Assembly: GCA_037045455.1 (NCBI GenBank)
Contig: JBAOIN010000003.1
Location: forward strand, 558,001 to 622,000
Length of the DNA stretch: 64,000 nucleotides
Reading direction: 5' to 3'
Source: JADKAV01 sp037045455
GTDB taxonomy: Bacteria; Actinomycetota; Actinomycetes; S36-B12; UBA10799
Below, piece after piece: positions 36,905-45,545 of this stretch. Every line of letters starts with the position of its first letter. Position 1 is the first letter of the stretch. Both the position numbers and the translations under genes were made by a program. The notes under the pieces were generated by a model. It ran no database searches, was not told where the DNA came from, and saw only the letters and a list, made by a program, of their open reading frames with translations.

Positions 36905-37939
36905 GTGACCACTGACGCACCGATGCAACTGGGGATGGTCGGACTGGGCCGCATGGGCGCCAACATCGTGCGCCGAATCATGCGCGATGGCCATTCCGCA
37001 GTGGTCAACGACGTCTCCGCCGATGCGGTCGAAGCGCTGAAGGCCGACGGCGCCACGGGCTCGGCGGACCTGGCGGAGATGATCGGCATGATGAGCACGC
37101 CGCGCAACGTGTGGATCATGGTTCCGGCGGGCAAGATCACCGAAGCCGTCGTGCACCAGCTCGCCGACCTGCTCGAACCTGGCGACGCGATCATCGATGG
37201 CGGGAACTCCTACTACCACGACGACATCCGGCACGCCGAGATGCTCAAGGAGAAGGGCATCCACTTCGTCGACTGCGGTACGTCCGGCGGCGTGTGGGGC
37301 CTGGAGCGCGGCTACTGCTTGATGATCGGCGGACCCGATCAAGCGGTGGATCGTCTGAACCCGATCTGGCGATCCGTCGCGCCCGGCGTCGGCGACATCG
37401 AGCGAACTCCCGGCCGCTCCGGGGAGTACACCCCCGAGGAGCAGGGCTGGCTGCACTGCGGACCGAGCGGCGCCGGGCACTTCGTGAAGATGGTGCACAA
37501 CGGCATCGAGTACGGGCTGATGGCCGCTTACGCCGAGGGCCTGAACATCCTGAAGAACGCCAACGAGGGCAAGACGACCCGCACGGCCGACGCCGAGACC
37601 GCCCCGATGGAGAACCCGCAGTACTACGAGTACGACATCGACACCGCCGCGGTTGCCGAAGTCTGGCGGCGTGGTTCGGTGGTGGCGTCCTGGCTGCTGG
37701 ACCTGACGGCCATTGCTCTGCACGAGAGCCCCGGTCTCGAGGAGTTCTCAGGCCGGGTGTCGGATTCCGGGGAGGGCCGCTGGACCTCGATCGCGGCGAT
37801 CGACGAAGGTGTTCCAGCGCCTGTGCTCACAGCGGCGCTGTTCTCGCGTTTCGCATCCCAGGGCAACGACGCGTTCAGCAACAAGGTGCAGTCAGCGATG
37901 CGCAAGCAGTTCGGTGGCCACGACGAGAAGAAGAGCTGA
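36905..37939 (+). CDS. 6-phosphogluconate dehydrogenase, short (decarboxylating) type
   Basis: A 344-residue enzyme oxidising 6-phosphogluconate to ribulose-5-phosphate and CO2. The dinucleotide site is MVGLGRMGANIVRRIM, substrate motifs are DGGNSYYHDD and CGTSGGVWGLERG, and the catalytic Lys region is GPSGAGHFVKMVHNGIEYG. At about 340 residues it belongs to the short class, often NAD-preferring, rather than the 470-residue Gnd; cofactor choice is inferred. GTG 36905 is preceded by AGGAGGAAG. Confidence 0.92.
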   Translation: MTTDAPMQLGMVGLGRMGANIVRRIMRDGHSAVVNDVSADAVEALKADGATGSADLAEMIGMMSTPRNVWIMVPAGKITEAVVHQLADLLEPGDAIIDGGNSYYHDDIRHAEMLKEKGIHFVDCGTSGGVWGLERGYCLMIGGPDQAVDRLNPIWRSVAPGVGDIERTPGRSGEYTPEEQGWLHCGPSGAGHFVKMVHNGIEYGLMAAYAEGLNILKNANEGKTTRTADAETAPMENPQYYEYDIDTAAVAEVWRRGSVVASWLLDLTAIALHESPGLEEFSGRVSDSGEGRWTSIAAIDEGVPAPVLTAALFSRFASQGNDAFSNKVQSAMRKQFGGHDEKKS

Positions 37940-37943
37940 CCGG

Positions 37944-37990
37944 GGCTTTGTGACGGACAGACCAGAAACTGGTCGCTGAGTCACATTGCC
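37944..37990. repeat. Intergenic nested palindrome, family B copy 2
   Basis: Outer arms GGCTTTGTGAC and GTCACATTGCC, inner hairpin GACCAG-AAA-CTGGTC. It fills the space between the converging dehydrogenase and mshC stops. Compared with 22794-22840 the inner segment is in the opposite orientation. Confidence 0.75.
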
Positions 37991-37991
37991 C

Positions 37992-39212
37992 TCAGATCAC
38001 CCCGAGGAACCCGTCGATCGCGCGCGACAACAGTCCCGGGCCTGCCAGGTCGTCGCCGCCGCGCAAATGCTGCTCCTGCACCCATTGATCCACAGCGGCC
38101 AAAGCGACCGGCGTGTTGAGGTCATCGGCAACCCCGGCCACCAGCGCCTCGACCGTGCGTTGCGACGGCGGGCCGGTCGGCCGGGACAAGGCCGCACGCC
38201 ACCGCTGAAGGCGCTCCGCGGCTGACGCCAGCAAGGCGTCACTCCAGGACCAGTCCTCGCGATACCACTGCCCCAGCAGCGCCAGGCGGATCGCCATCGG
38301 GTCGACATCGGCCGAACGCAGCGCTGACACGAAGACGAGATTGCCCAGCGACTTGCTCATCTTCTCGCCGTCCAGGCTCACCATCGGCGCGTGGATGTAG
38401 GAGCGCGCAAACGGCCACCCGTCGAGAACCTCTCCCTGCGCGGCACTCATCTCGTGGTGCGGGAAGATCAGATCGCTGCCGCCGCCCTGCACGTCGAAGC
38501 CCGGGCCGAGCTCAGCGAGCGCAATAGCGGCGCATTCGATGTGCCAACCCGGCCGGCCCGGTCCGGCGGAACTGTCCCACGACGGCTCCCCGGCGCGCGG
38601 AGCCTGCCAGAGCAGCGGGTCCACGGGATTGCGCTTGCCGGGACGCTGCGGATCACCGCCGCGTGCAGCTGACAGCGCCAGCATGTCGGGCGGCGTCAAG
38701 TGGCTCACGTGGCCGAAGCGTTCGGCCGCCGTCACGTCGAAGTACAGGTCGTCATCCACGCCATAGGCAGCACCGGCACGCTGCAGCTCGACGACCCTGT
38801 CTGCAGCCAGATCGATGGATTCCACAGCGCCGATCAGCCGGGTTGGCGGCAGCACTCGCAGCGCCACCATGTCGTCGCGGAACCGTTGCACCTCCTGCGC
38901 GGCCAGCTCCTGCCAGTCCACCCCGTCGCGCTCGGCGCGCTCCAGCAGGGGGTCGTCGATGTCGGTGACGTTCTGCACGTAGCGCACCTCGTGACCGGTC
39001 ATCCGCCAGAAGCGGTGAATGGTGTCGAACAGGACGTAGGTCGAGGCGTGGCCGATGTGGGTGGCGTCGTACGGGGTGATGCCGCAGACGTACATGCGAG
39101 CCTCGGGCCCGGGATTCAGCGGCCGGATCGACTGCGACGCGGTGTCGAAGGCCGTCAGGTCGGCGTCGATGCGCGGCAGCGGGGGCAGGGTCTCAGCGGG
39201 CCAGGAACGCAC
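37992..39212 (-). CDS. mshC: Mycothiol ligase MshC
   Basis: A 406-residue cysteinyl-tRNA-synthetase-like enzyme that joins cysteine to glucosaminyl-inositol in mycothiol synthesis. It has YVCGITPYDATHIGHAST with the HIGH motif, the zinc/cysteine site (Cys in YVCG, WHIECAA, and HHE), and EKMSKSLGN. It is distinguished from CysS by its short length, lack of the tRNA-binding C-terminal domain, and the N-terminus RSWPAETLPPLP. It indicates a mycothiol-producing host. GTG 39212 is 7 bases after a TAGGCT box. Confidence 0.95.
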   Translation of the reverse strand: MRSWPAETLPPLPRIDADLTAFDTASQSIRPLNPGPEARMYVCGITPYDATHIGHASTYVLFDTIHRFWRMTGHEVRYVQNVTDIDDPLLERAERDGVDWQELAAQEVQRFRDDMVALRVLPPTRLIGAVESIDLAADRVVELQRAGAAYGVDDDLYFDVTAAERFGHVSHLTPPDMLALSAARGGDPQRPGKRNPVDPLLWQAPRAGEPSWDSSAGPGRPGWHIECAAIALAELGPGFDVQGGGSDLIFPHHEMSAAQGEVLDGWPFARSYIHAPMVSLDGEKMSKSLGNLVFVSALRSADVDPMAIRLALLGQWYREDWSWSDALLASAAERLQRWRAALSRPTGPPSQRTVEALVAGVADDLNTPVALAAVDQWVQEQHLRGGDDLAGPGLLSRAIDGFLGVI

Positions 39213-39219
39213 GGTCGCC

Positions 39220-39225
39220 AGCCTA
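39220..39225 (-). promoter_or_regulatory. Candidate -10 box for mshC
   Basis: Minus-strand TAGGCT, 7 bases before GTG 39212; the box overlaps the end of the upstream gene. Confidence 0.4.
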
Positions 39226-39967
39226 GATCAAGGGCCACGGGAGGGCGGGCCAGGTCCCGGAGGGCGAGGGGTACACGGCAGCCTCCAGCAGTTCCTGGGC
39301 ACGTCGAACAGTCGCCTCGACCTCGGCCGGGGCCAGCCATTCGCCCAACTCCGGCAGCCCAGGCAGCGCCGCCTCCACGGCCGTCAGGAGCTCGGCGGGC
39401 ACCGGCTCCCGGCGCAAACCCCACAGCACCGTGCGCAGCTTCGGATCCTCGTGGAACGTCACGCCGTGGTCGATCCCGTACAAGCCCGACGCGTCGCGCA
39501 GCAGGTGTCCGCCCTTGCGGTCAGCGTTGTTCGCCAGCACGTCGAAGACGATCATCCGCTGCGTGGCGAGGTCCGTGCGATGGGCAACGACCACCGGCCC
39601 GTCCTCGGTCTCGGCGTCCACCACCGCGACCCACCCGTCGGGTAGCGCTTCCGGAGGGAACACCCCGAGGTCGATCTGGCCCTCTATCCACAGCTGCACA
39701 GTGCCCGGACCAGCCGGACCCGAATCCCGCCAGGCCGTCGTGGGCACCAGGTTGAAGCCGAGCACCTGATCGAGTACGGCCGCGGCCTTCTCCCGCCGGC
39801 TCAGAGTCCGCGGCGGGAAGTCCCAGAGGGGCTGCTCCCCGGCCTCGGGCTTGTATACGACCCGCACCTGACCGGGCACGCTGCACAGCAGCGCGTTGTT
39901 GGACGAGTCCGGCAACCGGCCCAGAACGTGCAGAGGCGCATCGCGCAGAGTGGCTTGCGTCGATCAT
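39223..39967 (-). CDS. SCO1664-family protein (kinase-like fold), frameshifted start
   Basis: About 247 residues of the actinobacterial SCO1664 family, related to the PI3/PI4-kinase fold. Visible are VRVVYKPEAGEQPLWDFP, VLANNADRKGGHLL and LYGIDHGVTFHED, resembling catalytic and metal loops. Activity is unknown. ATG 39967 overlaps the DUF3090 stop (ATGA), but the conserved sequence ATLRDAPLHVLGRLPDSSNN is in another frame, so an indel near 39950-39958 is likely; without it translation would start at TTG 39915. The cluster phosphomutase - DUF3090 - SCO1664 - mshC is widely conserved in actinobacteria. Confidence 0.82.
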
Positions 39968-40521
39968 CCGACGCTGCGGCGATACCCGTTGGCGCGTGGG
40001 CAGATGTGACCGTCGGGGTCGATCGGCAGATGGCAGAACGGGCATTGCGGACGGCCTGCCGCCACGACCCGGCTGGCCCGCACCGAGAACGCCAGGGCGT
40101 CGGCCGGGGACATCCGGACCCGCAACGTGTCGGGGCCCTCGTCGGCGTCGTCCCCGATGTCGGGCACCTCGTCGGTCTCGGACTCACCGTGCGCCTCGAT
40201 GATCACCGCCTCGTCGGTCGGATCCCAGCCGATGCCCATGGAGACGACTCGGAACTCCGGTTCGATGGGCTGGCCCAGTGGTTCGGTGTCCACCGAGTGC
40301 TCCTGCGGCTCCTCCGGCAGGTCGACCCCGGACCGACGGACCTGGTCCAGCAGTTCCACCACCTTCTCGGCCAATACCGAGGCCTGCTCCTTCTCGAACA
40401 GGACCGACACCGGATCCCCGTCCTCGGTGACTTGCAGGTAGAACGTGCGGTCTCCGGGTTGTCCGACGGTCCCCACGACGAACCGCCGGGGATGGGAGAA
40501 CGACAGGATGCGTCGGGTCAC
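39964..40521 (-). CDS. DUF3090 family protein
   Basis: A 185-residue actinobacterial protein of unknown function. It has a conserved start (RRILSFSHPRRFVVGTVG), an acidic middle, and a C-terminal zinc-binding motif CPFCHLPIDPDGHICP with three Cys and His residues. GTG 40521 is chosen because this hallmark follows directly and a TAGGGT box lies 7 bases before it. It overlaps the next gene by ATGA. Confidence 0.9.
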   Translation of the reverse strand: MTRRILSFSHPRRFVVGTVGQPGDRTFYLQVTEDGDPVSVLFEKEQASVLAEKVVELLDQVRRSGVDLPEEPQEHSVDTEPLGQPIEPEFRVVSMGIGWDPTDEAVIIEAHGESETDEVPDIGDDADEGPDTLRVRMSPADALAFSVRASRVVAAGRPQCPFCHLPIDPDGHICPRANGYRRSVG

Positions 40522-40528
40522 GGCCCCG

Positions 40529-40534
40529 ACCCTA
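40529..40534 (-). promoter_or_regulatory. Candidate -10 box for the DUF3090 gene
   Basis: Minus-strand TAGGGT, 7 bases before GTG 40521. Its TAG is also the stop codon of the upstream phosphomutase gene. Confidence 0.35.
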
Positions 40535-41188
40535 CTGTGCAGTGCGGCCGCCCACGACCGCCTCACCGTCGGACTCGGGCGCTTTACGCGCTAGGCGTAT
40601 CCCCCCGGTGTCGTTGATGCGCTCCACGAACGGGCGCTTGGGTGTGTAGTGCACGATGCTGACCGATGCGGTGTCCACGACTATCCGCTGGAAGTGGTCC
40701 AGATGCATACCCAGAGCGTCGGCCAGGATCGCCTTGATCACGTCGCCGTGGGAGACCACCCAGATGATCGAGTCCGGGTTCTCTTTGACCAGTCGCCGTA
40801 CGCCGTGGGTTGCCCGATGGGCCATCTGGGCCATCGTCTCCCCATCTGGGAACTCGGCGGCCGAGGGCAGCCACTGCACGATCTCCCAGGTGGGTTCGGT
40901 GGCCAATTCGCTCAAGGCCGACCCGCTCCAGTCGCCGTAGTCACATTCGGCGAAGGCGTCGTCGATCCGGGCCTCGGCACGACCGGCAACCACGATCTCC
41001 GCCGTCTGCCTGGCCCGCAGTTGCGGGCTGCTGACCACCAGGTCGAAGGGCACGTCGGACAGTCGCTGCGCAAGTTGCTCGGCCTGCGTGCGTCCGGTGT
41101 CGTCCAGCGCGGTCTCAGTGCGGCCGGCCAAGAGCCCTTGCGCGTTGGCGTGGGACCGGCCATGGCGGATCAGCAGAACTGTGGTCAC
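40532..41188 (-). CDS. Histidine phosphatase (MSMEG_4193-type phosphomutase family)
   Basis: A 218-residue phosphoglycerate-mutase-fold phosphatase. The catalytic site is LLIRHGRSHANAQG (His phospho-acceptor), with the acid in FAECDYGDWSG and second His in WVVSHGDVIKAIL. The substrate is not evident. GTG 41188 lies 6 bases after TATCCT; longer in-frame starts overlap the divergent corA gene. Confidence 0.92.
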   Translation of the reverse strand: MTTVLLIRHGRSHANAQGLLAGRTETALDDTGRTQAEQLAQRLSDVPFDLVVSSPQLRARQTAEIVVAGRAEARIDDAFAECDYGDWSGSALSELATEPTWEIVQWLPSAAEFPDGETMAQMAHRATHGVRRLVKENPDSIIWVVSHGDVIKAILADALGMHLDHFQRIVVDTASVSIVHYTPKRPFVERINDTGGIRLARKAPESDGEAVVGGRTAQ

Positions 41189-41194
41189 CCGGAC

Positions 41195-41200
41195 AGGATA
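41195..41200 (-). promoter_or_regulatory. Candidate -10 box for the phosphomutase gene
   Basis: Minus-strand TATCCT, 6 bases before GTG 41188. corA starts 40 bases away in the other direction, with a weaker CACACT box at 41217-41222, 6 bases before its ATG. Confidence 0.45.
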
Positions 41201-41228
41201 GGCCGGTCGGGTAGGGCACACTGCAACC

Positions 41229-42251
41229 ATGATCCGCGGTATGGGGCTGTACCTCGACGGCCGGCTCGTGGAGGACGGAGACAGCACGTTCTCCGGAGAG
41301 ATCCCCGGCGACGCCGTCGCCCTGCGCGAGCGCCTGGCCAAGCTCTTCGCCACCGCGCAGAGCCACGATCAGCAATTCGTGTGGATCGGGTTGTTCGAGC
41401 CGTCGCGGGCCGAGTTGAACCTGGTCGAGGACGTCTTCGACCTTCCCGAACTGCAGGTCGACGACGCCGCCAACCACCGGCAGCGGCCGAAAGTCGAGTT
41501 CGAGAGCAATGCGTCGCTGGTGATCGTGAAGATCCTGTCCTACTACGAGCAGACCTCGGACGTGGAGACCGGACAACTGTCCATCTTCATCGGCGACCAC
41601 TTCATCCTGACCGTGCGGTACGGACCGCTGGGCGACATCTCCCGCATCCGGCGGCGGCTGGAGTCCGATCCCGCATTCTTGCGAAACGGCCCGACCGCTG
41701 TGGCCCACGCGATCCTGGACGCCACGGTCGACGGATACCTGGCTGTCGCCGAGGAGATCTCGCGTGACATCGAGCAGTTGGAGGAGCAGGTCTTCTCCCC
41801 CGCCCGCACCAACGACGCCGAGATGATCTACCGGGTGAAGCGCGAGAACCTGGAGATGCGCCGGGCCGTGCAGCCTTTGGTCGGGGTTTCCCACGACCTC
41901 GTGCGGGGCGGGGTGCAGGGCATTCCCGAGGAGATGCACCCGTTCTTCCGGGACCTGGGCGACCACGTGCTGCGCGTCGCCGACCAGGCCGAGAGCAACG
42001 ATCAGCTGTTGATGACACTGCTGATGGCTGCCACCTCGCGGCAGGACCTGCAACAGAACAACGACATGCGCCGAATCAGTGCCTACGTGGCCATCGCCGC
42101 GGTGCCCACGATGATCGCCGGGATCTACGGGATGAACTTCGAGTTCATGCCGGAGCTGCATTGGCGGTTCGGCTACGAGACGATCCTGGTTCTGATGCTG
42201 CTGGCCTGCACGGTGATGTACCGCGCGTTCAAACGGTCCGGGTGGCTCTAA
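41229..42251 (+). CDS. corA: CorA-family magnesium/cobalt transporter
   Basis: A 340-residue pentameric ion channel. A long N-terminal cytoplasmic domain (FVWIGLFEPSRAEL, FESNASLVIVKI) leads to the stalk helix and two C-terminal membrane helices. The selectivity motif GMN is in GIYGMNFEFMPEL after TM1 (ISAYVAIAAVPTMIAGI). The tail KRSGWL is basic as expected. It takes up Mg2+ or related ions. No M-box riboswitch is possible in the 40-base gap upstream. Confidence 0.95.
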   Translation: MIRGMGLYLDGRLVEDGDSTFSGEIPGDAVALRERLAKLFATAQSHDQQFVWIGLFEPSRAELNLVEDVFDLPELQVDDAANHRQRPKVEFESNASLVIVKILSYYEQTSDVETGQLSIFIGDHFILTVRYGPLGDISRIRRRLESDPAFLRNGPTAVAHAILDATVDGYLAVAEEISRDIEQLEEQVFSPARTNDAEMIYRVKRENLEMRRAVQPLVGVSHDLVRGGVQGIPEEMHPFFRDLGDHVLRVADQAESNDQLLMTLLMAATSRQDLQQNNDMRRISAYVAIAAVPTMIAGIYGMNFEFMPELHWRFGYETILVLMLLACTVMYRAFKRSGWL

Positions 42252-42259
42252 CGCCCTCT

Positions 42260-42404
42260 GCGTTCGAAACTTGGCCAGACCCCGGAAGGCGACTTCTGCT
42301 TCGGCCACGTTTCGAACGCGACACGCCATGTTCGATGCGCGTAGGTCGGCGAGTCGTCGACCGTACCGGGCCGGCGTGGCAGGACTCGGCCGAGTTTCGA
42401 ACGC
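42260..42404. repeat. Palindromic cluster with three GTTTCGAACGC arms (family D)
   Basis: GCGTTCGAAAC at 42260-42270 pairs with GTTTCGAACGC at 42309-42319, with inner GGCC/GGCC arms; a third GTTTCGAACGC is at 42394-42404. The cluster fills the space between the converging corA and uppP genes. Confidence 0.65.
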
Positions 42405-42414
42405 GGAAAGCAGG

Positions 42415-43245
42415 TCAAGCCGCGATGACCCCGGTGCCCAGCAGCACCAGCAACAACGCGCCCAGGGCCACCCGGTAGATCACGAACGGCAGGAAACTGC
42501 CATGAGAGACATAGCGGATCAGCCAGGAAATCACGGCATACCCGATGAAGAACGCGATCACCGTGGCGAAGATCGTCGGCCCCCAAGAGGTCGAGGTGTC
42601 GTCACCGATCTTCGTCGCCTCGTACAGCCCTGACACCAGCACCGCGGGGATGGCCAGCAGGAACGCATAGCGCGTCGCCGAGGGCCGGTCGAAGCCGAGC
42701 ACCCGGCCGGTGCTGATCGTCGCGCCCGAACGGGAGACGCCCGGGATGAGCGCCAATGCCTGCCCGAAGCCGTAGATCAGGCCCGTGCGCGCTGTGAGGT
42801 CGTCCAGTGTCTTGTCCTGCCGGCCATAGCGGTCGGCGGCACCCAACACCAGACCGAACAGGATCAGCACCGTCGCGACGAGCCAGAGATTGCGCGCCGC
42901 GGTCTCGATCTGGTCGCTGAAGACGAATCCGAAGAAGCCGATGGGCAGCGTGCCGATGATGACGTACCAGCCCATCCGGGCGTCGATGTTCCCCCGCAGC
43001 TCCGGGGTGTACAGCGACCTGGTCCACGTTGTGAGGATCCGCCAGATGTCTTTCCGGAAGTACACCAGCACGGCCGTCTCCGTGCCCAGCTGCGTGACCG
43101 CTGTGAACGCCGCGCCGGGGTCGCCCCAGCCGAACAACGTGCTCACGATGAGGATGTGCGCGCTCGACGAGATCGGAAGGAACTCGGTGAGTCCCTGTAC
43201 GATTCCCAGGACCAGCGCCTCGAACCACGAGACGGGGTCGGTCAT
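42415..43245 (-). CDS. uppP: Undecaprenyl-diphosphatase UppP/BacA
   Basis: A 276-residue membrane enzyme that recycles undecaprenyl diphosphate for cell wall synthesis. The two active motifs are GIVQGLTEFLPISSSAH and ALIPGVSRSGATIS. About eight hydrophobic segments are present. Its ATG shares a base with the F420-enzyme stop (TGATG), indicating an operon. Confidence 0.96.
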   Translation of the reverse strand: MTDPVSWFEALVLGIVQGLTEFLPISSSAHILIVSTLFGWGDPGAAFTAVTQLGTETAVLVYFRKDIWRILTTWTRSLYTPELRGNIDARMGWYVIIGTLPIGFFGFVFSDQIETAARNLWLVATVLILFGLVLGAADRYGRQDKTLDDLTARTGLIYGFGQALALIPGVSRSGATISTGRVLGFDRPSATRYAFLLAIPAVLVSGLYEATKIGDDTSTSWGPTIFATVIAFFIGYAVISWLIRYVSHGSFLPFVIYRVALGALLLVLLGTGVIAA

Positions 43246-44291
43246 CAGGCCAGACCCGCCTGTTCCACCAGCTCAGCCATAGTGCGCAGCGTCTGCAGGC
43301 CCTGCTCGAGGTTCGCCCCCCAGGTCGCAACGGTCAGCGTCGTGACCCCGGAATCGGCGTACGCGTGCAAGCGGTCCTTCACCCGGTCCGGCGGACCGAT
43401 CAGCGCGGTTTTGTCGATGAACTCCAGCGGCACCGCTGCCATCGCGCCAGCCTGGTCCTTGGCCAGGTACTTGTCCTGGATCTCCTGGGCTGCCTGCTCG
43501 TAACCCATGCTCACGGCCAACCGGTTGTAGAAGTTCTTCTCCCGGCTACCCATGCCCCCGATGTACAGCGCGGAGTAGGCGCGAACCGGCGCGGCGCACG
43601 CTTCCAGGTCATCGCCCAGGACGACCGGGACCGTCGGCACGACGTCGAAGTCCGCCATGGTCTTGCCCACCTTCTGACGGCCCGCCTCGATGTGAGTCAG
43701 CAACTCCCCGCCGAACTCCGGGCTGTAGAAGATGGCCAGCCACCCGTCGAACAGCTCGCCCGTCAGTTCCAGGTTCTTGGGCCCGATCGCGGCGAGATAC
43801 ATGGGAATGTGCTCACGAACCGGGTGCACCGTCAGCGTCAGAGCCTTTCCGGGGCCGTCCGGAAGGGGCAGTGTGAAGAACTCCCCGTCGTAGGTGAGTC
43901 GTTCCCGGCGCAGGGCTTTGCGCACGATCTCGGTGTACTCCCGAGTGCGCGCGAGCGGCTTGTCGAACTTCACGCCGTGCCAGCCCTCGGACACCTGCGG
44001 GCCGGAGACGCCCAGGCCCAGCCGGAACCGGCCGCCGGACAGTGTGTCCAGCGTCGCGGCGGTCATTGCACAGTTGGCCGGCGTGCGGCCGGGAATCTGG
44101 AAGACCGCACTGCCCACATCGATGTTCTGCGTCTGGGCGGCCACCCAGGCCAGAACCGTCGGCGCATCCGAACCGTACGCCTCAGCTGCCCAGGCCACCG
44201 AGTAACCGAGTCGGTCCGCCTCCCGCGCCAGCGCCAAGTTGTCGGCGTCGTTGCCTGCACCCCAATAACCAAGATTCACACCAAGCCGCAT
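43245..44291 (-). CDS. LLM class F420-dependent oxidoreductase
   Basis: A 348-residue luciferase-like TIM-barrel protein. It shows LGVNLGYWG, TLDTLSGGRFRLGLGVSGP (the conserved central strand and loop), YLAAIGPKNLELTGELFDGWL, and a late IGPPDRVKDRLHAYADSGVTTL. Such enzymes reduce diverse substrates with coenzyme F420, so the host probably makes F420. ATG 44291 is chosen since RLGVNLGYWG starts the fold; a TACGCT box lies 8 bases upstream. Confidence 0.92.
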   Translation of the reverse strand: MRLGVNLGYWGAGNDADNLALAREADRLGYSVAWAAEAYGSDAPTVLAWVAAQTQNIDVGSAVFQIPGRTPANCAMTAATLDTLSGGRFRLGLGVSGPQVSEGWHGVKFDKPLARTREYTEIVRKALRRERLTYDGEFFTLPLPDGPGKALTLTVHPVREHIPMYLAAIGPKNLELTGELFDGWLAIFYSPEFGGELLTHIEAGRQKVGKTMADFDVVPTVPVVLGDDLEACAAPVRAYSALYIGGMGSREKNFYNRLAVSMGYEQAAQEIQDKYLAKDQAGAMAAVPLEFIDKTALIGPPDRVKDRLHAYADSGVTTLTVATWGANLEQGLQTLRTMAELVEQAGLA

Positions 44292-44299
44292 GGTCGCCA

Positions 44300-44305
44300 A
44301 GCGTA
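44300..44305 (-). promoter_or_regulatory. Candidate -10 box for the F420 enzyme / uppP operon
   Basis: Minus-strand TACGCT, 8 bases before ATG 44291. Confidence 0.35.
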
Positions 44306-44543
44306 GCCCCGGGCGGTTGGCGCCCCACGCACCGACAGGCACGGTTGGCTTTGGTTCTGCTGGGGCGGTTGCGGGACCGTTTGATAGACAACGACGCAGT
44401 TGTGAGAACTAGACGCTCGCTCCACTCACAGTTGAACAACCGCGGTCTCACGTCCGAACGCGCGGCCGCAGGTACCCAACACTCAGCCGACGCAATGACT
44501 GGCGCACTGCGCCGTGTTCGGCTGCGCGGGGCCGCCTTGACGG

Positions 44544-44549
44544 TAGGTT
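44544..44549 (+). promoter_or_regulatory. Candidate -10 box for leaderless aldo-keto reductase mRNA
   Basis: TAGGTT, 6 bases before GTG 44556. The 240 bases between 44306 and 44543 hold no clear gene; a weak inverted repeat (GTTGTGAG / CTCACAGTTG near 44399-44433) is present. Confidence 0.5.
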
Positions 44550-44555
44550 GGCGAC

Positions 44556-45537
44556 GTGGAGATCCGTTCGGTCGGCAACAGTGGCCTGCAGGTCAGCCGG
44601 ATCGGCCTGGGAACGATGACGTGGGGCCGGGACACCGACGAGCACGAGGCCGCCGAGTTGCTCGACGCGTTCCTGTCCGCGGGCGGCACGCTGGTGGACA
44701 CCGCGGACGTGTACGCCGACGGCGAGTCGGAGAAGATCCTCGGCCGGCTTGCTGGTCGACAGCGACCGCCGGGACGCCGTCGTGCTGGCCACCAAAGCGG
44801 TCTCCCGGCCGGCCCATGAGCGCCGGTTCGACGCCAGCCGCGGTCATCTGCTGAACAGTTTGAACGGCTCCCTGCGCCGGCTCGGGGTGGACCACGTCGA
44901 TCTGTGGCAGTTGCACGCCTGGGACCCGCACACTCCGTTGGAAGAGACACTCAGTGCCGTCGATGCCGCGGTGGCTTCCGGCAAGGTCCGCTACGTCGGT
45001 ATCAGCAACTACTCGGGCTGGCAGACGGCTACGGCCGCGGCCTATCAAGCGGCGGCACCCGGGCGGGTCGTGCCGGTCTGCACCCAGGTCGAATACAGCT
45101 TGTTGCAGCGGGGCGTGGAGCGCGAGGTGGTTCCGGCGTTGCGCGCCCACGGCATGGGAATGATCGCGTGGTCGGCGTTGGGCCGTGGGGTGCTGTCGGG
45201 CAAGTACCGCAGCGGGATTCCTGCTGATTCGCGCGCTGGCAACCCGGTCTTCGCCAGTTTCGTGCAGCCGTACCTGACGGACCACGGTCGACGTATCGCC
45301 GACGCGGTCGCCACGGCGGCCGAAGGGCTCGGGGTCTCCCCCGCCGAGGTGGCACTGGCCTGGGTGCGCGACCGGCCCGCCGTCACCTCGGCGCTGGTTG
45401 GTACCCGCACGACCGCCCAGTTACGCACTGCCTTGGCCAGTGAGGACCTCGTGATTCCCGAGCAGATCCTGCAGGCCCTCAACGACGTGTCCGCACCGCC
45501 GATGGGCTATCCCGAATACGGGTGGAACCAGCGCTAG
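44556..45537 (+). CDS. Aldo/keto reductase (one frameshift)
   Basis: About 326 residues of an NADPH-dependent carbonyl reductase. The catalytic tetrad is seen in TLVDTADVYADG (Asp, Tyr), LATKAVSRP (Lys) and LWQLHAWDP (His). The cofactor segment is VSSALVGTRTTAQL-like (TSALVGTRTTAQLRTAL). The frame shifts near 44748-44756, between GESEKILGRL and LVDSDRRDAVV. The best fit is to the AKR families that act on general aldehydes; the substrate is unknown. Confidence 0.88.
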
Positions 45538-45545
45538 CCGCATCC

